This document shows, one piece after another, positions 1 to 7,910 of a stretch of 64,000 nucleotides of DNA. Under the pieces are notes generated by a model. The model made no database searches and was not told the DNA's origin. It saw only the letters and a program-made list of their open reading frames with translations. The position numbers were made by a program, and so were the translations under genes. This DNA is from Oceanobacillus_B kapialis (GTDB lineage Bacteria; Bacillota; Bacilli; Bacillales; Amphibacillaceae). The stretch lies in NCBI RefSeq assembly GCF_042685265.1, contig NZ_JBHUMX010000041.1; one strand, given 5' to 3'. Position 1 is the first letter of the stretch. Every line of letters begins with the position of its first letter.

Positions 1-761
1 TAAATGAATACACGGAATCCTTACTTGAACAAAGAAGAAAGGAAGCCAGGAAAAAAGATCCGATTAATGAACGAAATGAACGAGACGGGCAGGGACTTAC
101 TTCTCCAACGACGATCACGACTACGGAAGAAACGCGATTACTGATGGAATACATGGACAGAGCAAACATCTTTCATATTTCCCAGCATAATAAAAAGCGT
201 GGGAAGCTGTTAACACTCAGGAAGTTTTTTAAAGCAAAACGAAATCAGCAGGTGGAGGTTTATTTTTCAATTGGCACAGAATCTCATTATAAGCAGGGAA
301 AAGTCAGTACGGTTGGCCGCGATTTTGTTATGCTCACCAACTTAAAAGAGCGTGTGTGGATTCCATATACGGTAATCGAATCCGCTAATATTGTCTATGG
401 GATCCCCACCTTTTCGAATACACACCAGCATTACCTTTATGACAATAATCTGCGCGCCAAGCTCCTGCGGCAATTTGGCGAGACCGTTTCCAAACGGGAT
501 AATTTGAAACAGCAATTTTTTGAAGAAACCTTACAGACAAACTTAAACACGTGGAAAGATACATGGGTGAACATTTGGTTTGATGAAAAGGTGAAGAAGC
601 TTGGGAAAATATCCAGCTCGGAAGAGAACTTAACAATCACGATGCTGGGAAAGAAAGAAGAGATTGCTTTTGAAGAAATAAATTATATTGAAACAATTCG
701 CTGGTTTAGTTTGTTCAGCTATGGATTTAAACACTACAAAAATAAACGAACGGCAACATAA
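1..761 (+). CDS. mnx operon protein upstream of mnxE, 5' end outside window
   Basis: The frame is open from the first bases of the window, and the first in-window ATG (144) has no Shine-Dalgarno sequence, so the start most likely lies upstream. About 252 residues are visible: a charged linker-like stretch of some 45 residues, then two segments that look like small beta-barrels, near in-window residues 82-140 (VEVYFSIG onward) and 184-235 (WVNIWFDE onward). It ends 15 bp before mnxE, the place mnxD holds in Mn(II)-oxidising marine Bacillus. I do not recognise the family. A part in building or anchoring the oxidase complex is inferred from position alone. Confidence 0.7.
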   Translation, partial: NEYTESLLEQRRKEARKKDPINERNERDGQGLTSPTTITTTEETRLLMEYMDRANIFHISQHNKKRGKLLTLRKFFKAKRNQQVEVYFSIGTESHYKQGKVSTVGRDFVMLTNLKERVWIPYTVIESANIVYGIPTFSNTHQHYLYDNNLRAKLLRQFGETVSKRDNLKQQFFEETLQTNLNTWKDTWVNIWFDEKVKKLGKISSSEENLTITMLGKKEEIAFEEINYIETIRWFSLFSYGFKHYKNKRTAT

Positions 762-776
762 AGGAGGGGGAGTTTT

Positions 777-1100
777 ATGGCAATTGAAAAGAAGCCAGTT
801 GATGGTATTGAAGAAGAAATAGATGATCGTTTTTTTAGAGAATTATTAGCCTTAAAAGGAGAAAGTATTCTCCTTGTGACCGAATCAGATCAGCTGAATT
901 TATTTGGTCAAACCTTTCGTCCGGTGTTTTGTGGCGAAATAATGGATGTGCAACAAGGTCAGCTTACACTTTTCCCAGTAAATATTAAAATGATAAACGC
1001 CCCGTTTTTTAATTTTCCAACACCACTAAGTATTCCATTAGAAAAAATTGCACATTTCACACCTGATTTTGATTGTGATGCACGAATTCCACTATCGTAA
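777..1100 (+). CDS. mnxE: MnxE-like small subunit of the Mn(II) oxidase complex
   Basis: A 107-residue protein with ribosome-binding site AAAGGAGGGGG just before ATG 777. In Bacillus sp. PL-12 the active Mn oxidase is a complex of one MnxG with three MnxE and three MnxF. This gene and the next have the right sizes and order immediately before mnxG. The sequence is rich in short beta segments (ILLVTESD, CGEIMDVQQGQLTLF) and ends in a stretch ahead of IPLEKIAHF that matches the pattern in the following gene, so the two look like diverged paralogues. Identification rests on size, order and the neighbouring oxidase. Location on the spore surface is inferred. Confidence 0.72.
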   Translation: MAIEKKPVDGIEEEIDDRFFRELLALKGESILLVTESDQLNLFGQTFRPVFCGEIMDVQQGQLTLFPVNIKMINAPFFNFPTPLSIPLEKIAHFTPDFDCDARIPLS

Positions 1101-1121
1101 AAAAAGGGGGACATTAGAGAT

Positions 1122-1430
1122 ATGAGTCGTGAAGTTGATTATACAGAATGGGAATACCCTACCGTCAATGTACTCCATGATCAAGCGCTTGTGGAGGAAT
1201 TTATTGAAGGAATTGGGAAAGACATTTTTATTTTGACACCATCTTTTCCCTATGTATTTATTGGGAAACTAGTGGAGGTTATTGAGGACCAGGCAGTGGT
1301 TGATGTGAAAGTCACCTCTATTTCTGAACTCGAAAATCGAAAGTGGTTTATACACATCCACCAGATCGAAGTTTTTTATATTCAACAGAAAGGGCAACCA
1401 AGAATCCCTGAATTAAGGGATGGTTACTAA
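1122..1430 (+). CDS. mnxF: MnxF-like small subunit of the Mn(II) oxidase complex
   Basis: A 102-residue protein starting at ATG 1122, behind a purine-rich AAAAAAGGGGG site that sits rather far (about 11 nt) upstream. The layout GKDIFILT - YVFIGKLVEV - AVVDVKVTSI - HIHQIEVFYI repeats the beta-strand spacing of the preceding gene, consistent with a mixed ring of MnxE and MnxF. Two HIH histidines near residue 85 could bind metal; copper has been reported in this subcomplex in the studied homologue. The stop lies 20 bp before the mnxG start chosen here, so translation is probably coupled. Confidence 0.72.
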   Translation: MSREVDYTEWEYPTVNVLHDQALVEEFIEGIGKDIFILTPSFPYVFIGKLVEVIEDQAVVDVKVTSISELENRKWFIHIHQIEVFYIQQKGQPRIPELRDGY

Positions 1431-1449
1431 GGCATCAAGGGGGAAAGCT

Positions 1450-4400
1450 ATGAAGCGTCATTATCATGTTGTTGCTATCTCGATTCGCATTGTGCTCAAT
1501 AATTTTGGGGATTACAACCGCGATGGGTTCATGTATGTCTTAAAGGAAAACGAACAGAAAGTGAAAGAATTAGTACGAAAAAATCCCTTCAGCCCAGTGA
1601 GATTGGTGGAGCCTCTTTGCATCAGAGCGAATGTGGGGGACGAAGTGGAGGTTTTATTTGAAAACCAAATCCATTACGCAGCAGGGATGCATTTTCAAGA
1701 AGCAGATTATAATGTTCTAAATTCCGATGGAGCCAATGTGGGCCTAAACCCAAGCTCCCTGGCAGAAAAAGGCGAGAAAATACTTTATACCTTAAAAGCA
1801 AATCACGAAGGTGTTTATATGTTTTCCGATTTAGGTGATCCCGATAGTAGTGATGAGGGAACCAATATAAATGGGTTGTTTGGATGCTTGTTTGTTCAGC
1901 CGCGTGGGTCATGGTGGACCGACCCTGTGACAGGTGGCCCTATAAACAGTGGTGTGTATGCTGATGTGCATCATCCATTTTTGCCATCTGTTCGGGAGTA
2001 TGCATTTATTTTTCATGATGAAATGCCCACTAAGGATGTAACGGGGAATCGGCCACTAGATCCCATGACGAATCAAGAGCGGGAATCTACTCATGCTGTG
2101 AACTATCGCTATGAGCCGATGGAAAATCGCGCTCGCCTCATAGAAGAAGGGGTGGTTTGTCCTGATTGTGAAGGGGAGGAGGTGCACCATGATTCGTGGG
2201 TGTTTGGTGATCCTGCCACCCCAATTTTGCGTGGATATCGGGGTGACCCTGTTAAGATTAGACTCGTACATGGCGGGGTCAAAGAGACTCATGCCTTTCA
2301 TTATCATGTTCATCAATGGTCAAAGGATCCAAAGAATACAGAATCAGAAATTTTGGATGCCCAGGCGATAAGTCCTCAAACCTGGTACACTGTCCAGCCG
2401 CATTACGGGTTAGGCTCGCTCCAAGGAGCAATAGGAGATGCCATCATTCATTGCCATCTTTATCCACACTTTGGTGTCGGGATGTGGGGCCTAAACCGAA
2501 TATTTGATACACTGCAGGATGGAAGCCAATGCTATCCAAATGGGGAACCAATCGAGCAATTACAGCCACTGCCAGACAGACCGTGCCCACCTAAGCCAAC
2601 AAAGGAAAGACCTGGCTTTCCTAACTTTATTCCAGGAAAGCTTGGCTGTAAAGCACCTCGTCCACCGTTAGGGATTGTAGGCGGCAGAGAAATGACTAAG
2701 CTGGAAAGAAATGCAGCGATAGCAAACCCAAGACCTGGTGCTGTCTTTGTGAGTCCTTGTGAGGTGGCCGATAATCCTGTCGTGAAAGAGTTTAACGTTT
2801 CCCTAATCCAATTGCCGATTGTGTATAATCGGCAAGGCTGGAATGACCCGATTGGAAGAACATATGTATTAGATGAAGAAGTGGATGATGTGTTAAGCGG
2901 GAAGAAGGAGCCTGAACCATTAGTGCTTCACATGACAGCTGACACCTGTATACGCATTAACTTTACGAACCGTCTCCCGGAAGTGGCGGCCGGTAATGCG
3001 TTCCAACTTGTGACAAGAGCTTATGAGTCTGGGGTTCATGTGCACTTTGTAAAATTCGATGTACTTGTATCAGATGGAGCCAATGTGGGATGGAATTACG
3101 ACTCTAGTGTATTACCCGGTGAAACGATCCGTTATGAATATTTTGCTGACGTGGAGTTAAAGGCATGGTTCTTTCATGATCATTTGTTTGCAAATTTTCA
3201 CCAACAGCACGGTGTCTTTGGTACAGGGGTTGTACACCCAAGGTTTAGCTCATTTTTGGATTCGGCGACAGGGGAAGAAGTGGATCATGGGACGCAAATT
3301 ACGGTTACGCAACCACTTATTCCGGATTACCGTGATCTCGTCTTAATGGTACAGGATTTCTCCTTGCTTTTTGATAAAGATGGCTGCCCGCTTCAACCAC
3401 CCGAATTTCCAAGTTCGCAGGATGACCCAGGTTTATTTGGGGTCAATTATAAAAACGAACCACTCCAATTTCGTTTAGGGAAAGATAAAGACCCTGCCTA
3501 TTCCTTCAGCTCGTTTGTAAACTGTGACCCAATCACCCCTATTTTACATTGCTATGAGGGGGACCCTATTCGAATAAGGTTACTACAAGGGGCGCAAGAG
3601 GAATCTCACAGCTTTAACATTCATGGATTAAGCTGGAAATCGGAATATCCGGATTCTGAAACAAAGCTTAAAGACCAACAGCACATCAGTATATCGGAGT
3701 CTTTTACATTACAAATGGATGTGCCAAGAGCAGGGGACTACCTGTGGACATTTGAAACAGAGGAAGATTTATGGAACGGCTTATGGGGATTAATCAGGGC
3801 ATTTGATGAAGAGGTGGATTTTCTTAAACCATTGCCTGATCGTAATCGACCACCTAAACGTACAAAGGCACTCCCAGAGCCGACGGGGAAACCTCCAGCC
3901 AAGGCTGAAGTTGTTACCTCTACAGGACCTAGGGACGCCCCGGTAAAATCCTTTAACATCGTCGCTTTTCACACGCCGATTGTTTATAGTGAGTGGGGAG
4001 AAAGAGATCCTTTTGGGATTGTATTTGCCCTTGAAGAGGATGTAGAAGCTATTTTAAATGGGAAGAATCCTGAGCCGCTGATTATTCGAGCCAACCAAGG
4101 TGATGTTGTGGAAATTAAGCTAACCTCTCGGCTGGAGCGTGGCGAATTTCCGTACCCAGACGGTATATGGAAATATCCGCCTGTGAAAGAGCAGGCATTT
4201 TATCCACCATCTCTCAGGATTTCGTTACATGCCCAGCTCCTTGATTATGATGTGAAAACATCAGCAGGAGAAACGGTTGGCTTCAATCCTGATCAAACCG
4301 TAGCACCGGGGGATGTCATCACTTATAAATGGTATGTAAATAACCCGGTTGGTGCATGCGGGTTATGGGATATGGCGGATATTCGAAATCATCGTTCCCT

Positions 4401-5151
4401 AGGTACGTTTGGCGCCTTTATCGCAGAGCCAAAAGGTACAATTTATTTACACCCTGCTACAGGAGAAGAAGTCGAAACGGCTGCTAATGTTGTGTTAAGA
4501 AATCCTTTTTTACCTGACATAAGGGAGTTTGTCCTCGTCATGTATGATGGCGCAAGGCTTGTCGATAGAAAAGGAAACCTAATTATTGATCCCGTGGATG
4601 GCATTCTGGGTGGTGTAGATCCAGAAGATAGAGATGACTTGGTCGACACGTATGATAATGGTTCAAGGGGCTTCAATTACCGTACAGAACGATTAATAAA
4701 CAGATTGCAGAAACATCCGGTGCTTAAGGATTTATTCAGTTCAAAAGTGTTTGGTGATCCTTCCACCCCATTGTTTGAAGCATATGCTGGTGATCCTATT
4801 ACCATACGATTAATAAACCCATCCGAACGCCGACGTTCCCATACCTTCCATCTCCATGGACACTATTGGAACAATGATGACAAAGATATTTCGTCAGAAG
4901 TTAGGTCCGTGGAAGGGGAAATTGTTACAGGTCATGCTGTGGATTTACCTATACATTACGGGGCTGGCAGTTTATATCAATATCCAGGAGATTATATGTA
5001 TCGATCTGGTAATATTCGTTGGGATATTGAACAAGGAATGTGGGGGATTATTCGTGTTCATGATGCCATTCAAGCCCACCTTCTCGAATTAGAGGAAAAT
5101 AAGAATAAAGTTGAAATACAAGGGGTCATAAACGATGAAGAAGATAGTTAA
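1450..5151 (+). CDS. mnxG: MnxG, multicopper Mn(II) oxidase
   Basis: A very large multicopper oxidase (1233 residues from ATG 1450; about 1217 in Bacillus SG-1) that oxidises Mn(II) to Mn(IV) oxide on the spore surface. The ATG at 1450 is preferred because AAGGGGGAAAGCT lies directly before it; the in-frame GTG at 1420 overlaps mnxF. Copper motifs: HAFHYHVH at about residue 281, the type 1 motif HCHLYPHFGVGMWGL from about 334 (C335, H340, M345), HDHLF at about 576, and HTFHLHGH at about 1131. Repeated phrases such as SDGANVG, GDPxTPIL and GDPIRIRL mark successive cupredoxin domains, compatible with a six-domain, ceruloplasmin-like layout. The ordinary laccase length is about 500 residues, so this is clearly the MnxG class. 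Confidence 0.93.
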   Translation: MKRHYHVVAISIRIVLNNFGDYNRDGFMYVLKENEQKVKELVRKNPFSPVRLVEPLCIRANVGDEVEVLFENQIHYAAGMHFQEADYNVLNSDGANVGLNPSSLAEKGEKILYTLKANHEGVYMFSDLGDPDSSDEGTNINGLFGCLFVQPRGSWWTDPVTGGPINSGVYADVHHPFLPSVREYAFIFHDEMPTKDVTGNRPLDPMTNQERESTHAVNYRYEPMENRARLIEEGVVCPDCEGEEVHHDSWVFGDPATPILRGYRGDPVKIRLVHGGVKETHAFHYHVHQWSKDPKNTESEILDAQAISPQTWYTVQPHYGLGSLQGAIGDAIIHCHLYPHFGVGMWGLNRIFDTLQDGSQCYPNGEPIEQLQPLPDRPCPPKPTKERPGFPNFIPGKLGCKAPRPPLGIVGGREMTKLERNAAIANPRPGAVFVSPCEVADNPVVKEFNVSLIQLPIVYNRQGWNDPIGRTYVLDEEVDDVLSGKKEPEPLVLHMTADTCIRINFTNRLPEVAAGNAFQLVTRAYESGVHVHFVKFDVLVSDGANVGWNYDSSVLPGETIRYEYFADVELKAWFFHDHLFANFHQQHGVFGTGVVHPRFSSFLDSATGEEVDHGTQITVTQPLIPDYRDLVLMVQDFSLLFDKDGCPLQPPEFPSSQDDPGLFGVNYKNEPLQFRLGKDKDPAYSFSSFVNCDPITPILHCYEGDPIRIRLLQGAQEESHSFNIHGLSWKSEYPDSETKLKDQQHISISESFTLQMDVPRAGDYLWTFETEEDLWNGLWGLIRAFDEEVDFLKPLPDRNRPPKRTKALPEPTGKPPAKAEVVTSTGPRDAPVKSFNIVAFHTPIVYSEWGERDPFGIVFALEEDVEAILNGKNPEPLIIRANQGDVVEIKLTSRLERGEFPYPDGIWKYPPVKEQAFYPPSLRISLHAQLLDYDVKTSAGETVGFNPDQTVAPGDVITYKWYVNNPVGACGLWDMADIRNHRSLGTFGAFIAEPKGTIYLHPATGEEVETAANVVLRNPFLPDIREFVLVMYDGARLVDRKGNLIIDPVDGILGGVDPEDRDDLVDTYDNGSRGFNYRTERLINRLQKHPVLKDLFSSKVFGDPSTPLFEAYAGDPITIRLINPSERRRSHTFHLHGHYWNNDDKDISSEVRSVEGEIVTGHAVDLPIHYGAGSLYQYPGDYMYRSGNIRWDIEQGMWGIIRVHDAIQAHLLELEENKNKVEIQGVINDEEDS

Positions 5152-5728
5152 ACTTCTTCTGATATGTTTCGTGATTGCTGGTTTTTTCCTTGTCTATTGG
5201 TTATGGCCCAGTGATGAAGGACTGCCTATACTTGATGAAGTAGAGGCCTTTCAGTTAGACGATGTACACGGGGAAGGGTTCGAATTAACAAATGGAAAAG
5301 TAAAACTGGTAGCTTTTTTCTTTACGAATTGTCCAGATATTTGTCCATTAACGATGGTGGATTTTAAAGAAATACAGTCGATACTAAAGGAAGAGGGGTT
5401 GTTTGCGGATAAGGTAGAGCTTGTCAGTATCTCGCTTGATCCCGCTAATGACCTTCCAGAAGTCATAACCGATTATGCAGCAAATTTTCAGGCTGATCCC
5501 CAGGGGTGGAAATGGTTAAGGGGGACCTCGGAAAAAACAAGGCAAATTGCCAATGAATTTCAGATGCAATATGAGTTGGAAGATGGTACGGTGTTATATC
5601 ATTCTACCACCATGTATTTATTAGATGAGCATAACAAAATACGAGCCCTTTATGACATGGCACTCTCTGGGAAGCCTGTAGAGAAAGAGACGATTGTTGA
5701 GGATATTGCGTTATTGACTGGTAATTAA
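5135..5728 (+). CDS. Sco1/SenC-type copper chaperone
   Basis: A 197-residue membrane-anchored thioredoxin-fold protein: signal anchor at residues 4-23, then the Sco signature CPDIC (FFFTNCPDICPLTMVDF) near residue 69 and the conserved histidine in VLYHSTTMYLLDEH near 157. These three residues bind Cu in the family, which metallates cytochrome oxidase or other copper enzymes. The ATG at 5135 overlaps the mnxG stop by 17 nt, so it is translationally coupled and should supply copper to MnxG. In Bacillus SG-1 the Sco-like mnxC precedes mnxG, so gene order differs here. A general cytochrome oxidase Sco (YpmQ type) is the alternative. Confidence 0.9.
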   Translation: MKKIVKLLLICFVIAGFFLVYWLWPSDEGLPILDEVEAFQLDDVHGEGFELTNGKVKLVAFFFTNCPDICPLTMVDFKEIQSILKEEGLFADKVELVSISLDPANDLPEVITDYAANFQADPQGWKWLRGTSEKTRQIANEFQMQYELEDGTVLYHSTTMYLLDEHNKIRALYDMALSGKPVEKETIVEDIALLTGN

Positions 5729-5753
5729 TTTGAATTTCAAAAAGCAAGCGACA

Positions 5754-5809
5754 AAATTCCGAGTTAGATTGATGTAAGAAAAAATCAATCTAATTCGGAA
5801 TTTCTTTTT
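5754..5809 (+). terminator. Rho-independent terminator of the mnx operon
   Basis: A near-perfect inverted repeat with arms AATTCCGAGTTAGATTGAT and ATCAATCTAATTCGGAATT and a 10-nt loop, followed by TTTCTTTTTC. It closes the operon 26 bp after the Sco stop. Confidence 0.88.
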
Positions 5810-5823
5810 CGGGAAAATAAGCA

Positions 5824-5931
5824 TTCTAAGTGGGAGATCAACTGCCAGTAAAGGTCCGATTCGTTCACTAACATATGGCGAGGGTGAAAGGGAAACCCCC
5901 ACCATATGAAGTTTCACTTTATGCCTGTTAG
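5824..5931. repeat. dispersed hairpin repeat, copy 1
   Basis: A copy of a 50-150 bp intergenic element found six times in the window. This copy has the AAGTGGGAGATCAACTGCCA start module, then ACTAACATATGG, a purine-rich middle and CCATATGAAGTTTCACTTTA. The arms CATATGGCGAGGG and CCCCCACCATATG are mostly complementary and give a hairpin. It has no coding capacity. Confidence 0.75.
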
Positions 5932-6149
5932 TTTGCTATCGAAGATAATTTTGAAAGTTCTACAGGAAAAAAGCCATTTATGTTGAACTAATAGTTATAG
6001 AGAATATTTTCTGATTACTGATTGTGTGTTAGGTCACCGAATAAATAGTGAGCTGGAAAGAAACTTGTTTTATTACTAAACTGACTTGGATGTAGATTCT
6101 AATAAAAAAGGTATATCAAAAAACGTAGGATATAAGAGGAGAAGATACA
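5932..6149. other. intergenic stretch, no gene seen
   Basis: AT-rich sequence between hairpin repeat copy 1 and the VOC gene. It should carry the VOC gene promoter, but no convincing pair of promoter boxes stands out. The ribosome-binding site AAGAGGAGAAG at about 6133 belongs to the next gene. Confidence 0.4.
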
Positions 6150-6521
6150 ATGAAACTAGGGGCATTTTCTATAAGTCTAAATGTAAAAGATATTCATCAA
6201 TCAAAAGCATTTTATGAGAAGCTGGGATTTGAAACATTGGGCGGCGACATAAAGCAGAATTGGCTGATTATGAAAAACGAACAAGCAGTGATAGGGCTAT
6301 TCCAAGGGATGTTTGAGAAAAACATTCTAACATTTAACCCTGGTTGGGATCATAATGCTGAAAATCTAGATGTTTATAAAGACGTTCGTGAGCTGCAAGC
6401 AGAGCTAAAGGAAAAGGGTATTAAATTGATACAAGAAGCTGACGAATCAACAGAAGGGCCGGCATATATCACAGTGGAAGACCCGGATGGAAATCCAATT
6501 TTAATTGATCAACACCGTTAA
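6150..6521 (+). CDS. VOC-superfamily protein (glyoxalase/dioxygenase fold)
   Basis: A 123-residue single VOC domain: start motif FSISLNVKDIHQSKAFYEKLGF, middle VIGLFQGMFEKNILTFNPGW, end AYITVEDPDGNPILIDQ. The ED(P)DGN metal-side glutamate typical of the fold is present. ATG 6150 follows AAGAGGAGAAG. Substrate cannot be told from sequence; small VOC proteins of this length include glyoxalases, antibiotic-binding proteins and uncharacterised enzymes. It converges on the SRPBCC gene with a shared terminator between. Confidence 0.85.
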   Translation: MKLGAFSISLNVKDIHQSKAFYEKLGFETLGGDIKQNWLIMKNEQAVIGLFQGMFEKNILTFNPGWDHNAENLDVYKDVRELQAELKEKGIKLIQEADESTEGPAYITVEDPDGNPILIDQHR

Positions 6522-6526
6522 GACTT

Positions 6527-6568
6527 AAAAGAGAAACAGCGCTATTATTAGCACTGTCTCTCTCTTTT
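6527..6568. terminator. bidirectional terminator
   Basis: Arms AAAAGAGA(AA)CAG and CTGTCTCTCTCTTTT flank a short loop between convergent genes. A-rich on one side and T-rich on the other, it can serve both. Confidence 0.75.
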
Positions 6569-6572
6569 AAGC

Positions 6573-7037
6573 CTATAGTTCCATCGCTTCCCGGTTCACT
6601 CTTTCCATGAAATCCTGCACAACTTGCTCGTTGCCTTTTTTGTTCGCGAGCTTCATCATGGCTCTGCCGACAAAATTAACACCTTTGTTATGGCCGGAGT
6701 AGATGAACTTTGTGTGTGTTTCATCTATTTTTTTAAGTGCGAAGCTAAGATTGATTTCAAAGGCTTTTCCAACAATGAAACTAATTTTCTTATGTTTCTC
6801 TAGTGGTGTGTCCTCGTATGCTAGTGTTTCTACGATGTAGGATTCCACCCGTTTTCCTTCACGATAGCTTTGTCGATGCTTTGCGCCAGCTTCTGTTTCT
6901 GACTTTTCCACTAAGACGTGTTCCTCGACCTTGGGCATAATCTTTTTAATATTTCTGTCGGAGAATAGGCTCCAAACTGTTTCAATATCTCTTTCAATTA
7001 TTGTCTCATCTTTCCATTCAATCATCTCTTGTATCAT
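6573..7037 (-). CDS. SRPBCC/START-like ligand-binding protein
   Basis: A 154-residue protein with the SRPBCC (polyketide cyclase/START) pattern: an N-terminal strand leading into IERDIETVWSLFSDRNIKKIMPKV, central beta strands, and a C-terminal amphipathic helix (GNEQVVQDFMERVNRE). It overlaps the 3' end of the MerR gene by 20 nt, so the two are one operon and the protein is probably the regulator's output. The ligand is unknown. Confidence 0.75.
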   Translation of the reverse strand: MIQEMIEWKDETIIERDIETVWSLFSDRNIKKIMPKVEEHVLVEKSETEAGAKHRQSYREGKRVESYIVETLAYEDTPLEKHKKISFIVGKAFEINLSFALKKIDETHTKFIYSGHNKGVNFVGRAMMKLANKKGNEQVVQDFMERVNREAMEL

Positions 7038-7368
7038 CCCTTCCAGATTTTAAGAATTCGTCGATTTCTTCGGTTTGTTGTCGGAGATCTTCCATTTGCA
7101 GCTGGATTTTCTCTCGTTTTTGCATTAATAGGTCTTCTAAGTGAGAGAATGATTCGTCTTCCATCACGGAGGTCATTTCCTGGATGGTAAACCCGAATCT
7201 CCTTAGTTTTGCTAAAAGAATGGCTAAAAAGAAGCTGCCATCATCGTAATAACGGTAATGATTTCGTGGGTCAATATAAGCAGGTTCTAAGAGCTTAACC
7301 TCAGCATAATAGCGAAGGGTTTCTTTACTTAAACCGGTGATTTCCGCAAATTCGCTTATTTTATACAT
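7018..7368 (-). CDS. MerR-family transcriptional regulator
   Basis: A 116-residue MerR protein. The start chosen gives MYKISEFAEITGLSKETLRYY, the canonical winged-helix opening, with GAGAGGCAGTG just upstream; the longer frame to 7422 would include the promoter and is unlikely. The DNA-binding domain covers residues 1-70 (NHYRYYDDGSFFLAILLAKLRRFGF), and a coiled-coil dimerisation helix follows (residues 78-110). No effector-binding cysteines are visible, so the inducer is probably organic rather than a metal. It is autoregulated, judging by the MerR-type promoter in front. Confidence 0.88.
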   Translation of the reverse strand: MYKISEFAEITGLSKETLRYYAEVKLLEPAYIDPRNHYRYYDDGSFFLAILLAKLRRFGFTIQEMTSVMEDESFSHLEDLLMQKREKIQLQMEDLRQQTEEIDEFLKSGRDDTRDD

Positions 7369-7390
7369 GTTTTCACTGCCTCTCACTACA

Positions 7391-7422
7391 ATTGTAAACG
7401 ATGGGGTGCACCACAGGGTCAA
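7391..7422 (-). promoter_or_regulatory. MerR-type promoter with stretched spacer
   Basis: On the minus strand TTGACC and TACAAT are separated by 20 bp instead of 17, with the dyad TGTGGTGCACCCCA centred in the spacer. That is the architecture MerR proteins activate by untwisting DNA, and it reads into the MerR gene itself. Confidence 0.75.
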
Positions 7423-7507
7423 TGGTAAAGAAAAATAAGCTTGTAGGAAGGGAAATTAGTCTAATTTGTCTAAGTATTTATTATAACATCTACAGGAGGA
7501 TCTCTTT

Positions 7508-7696
7508 ATGTATGAACACAAATTCGTCAGAGTGGAGCTATCTAGCTTTAAACTAGAGCCAAAGGAAGACTATCATACTATCATTTTCCAGCACGAAAAG
7601 GAAGGATGGGAGTTAGTTCAAATTTTTGCACCTGGTACAAAAGGGTATGGTATTGCTTCTTATTTTGAGATTATTTTTAAACGGAAGAAGGATTGA
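7508..7696 (+). CDS. DUF4177 family small protein
   Basis: A 62-residue protein with the DUF4177 layout: MYEHKFVRVEL at the start, HEKEGWELVQIF in the middle, and a terminal strand (YFEIIFKRKK). ATG 7508 follows ACAGGAGGATC. The family is widespread in Firmicutes and its function is unknown. A terminator follows, so it is monocistronic. Confidence 0.82.
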   Translation: MYEHKFVRVELSSFKLEPKEDYHTIIFQHEKEGWELVQIFAPGTKGYGIASYFEIIFKRKKD

Positions 7697-7738
7697 AAAA
7701 AATGCACGGCAACCTGACCTAAAACTAGATGACGTGTT

Positions 7739-7779
7739 AAAAGTTAGAATGTTGATTTCAATATTCTAGCTTTTTTATT
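7739..7779 (+). terminator. terminator after DUF4177 gene
   Basis: Stem AAAGTTAGAAT / ATATTCTAGCTTT with an 8-nt loop, then TTTTTTATTT. Confidence 0.7.
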
Positions 7780-7910
7780 TACTACGAATGGCAGATAGAT
7801 TGGTTATCATCACTCGCTTCCTTGCTCTATATAAAAAAGCAAAAAAGTTGAAGCTAAAGAAACAAATGTCACGTCTAATAAGTAAGGAATCAAAAAGGAA
7901 ATGTAGGTGA

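Noticed and set aside
5729..6149. Riboswitch before the VOC gene
   Set aside because: The hairpins are explained by the operon terminator and the dispersed repeat; no aptamer core was recognised.
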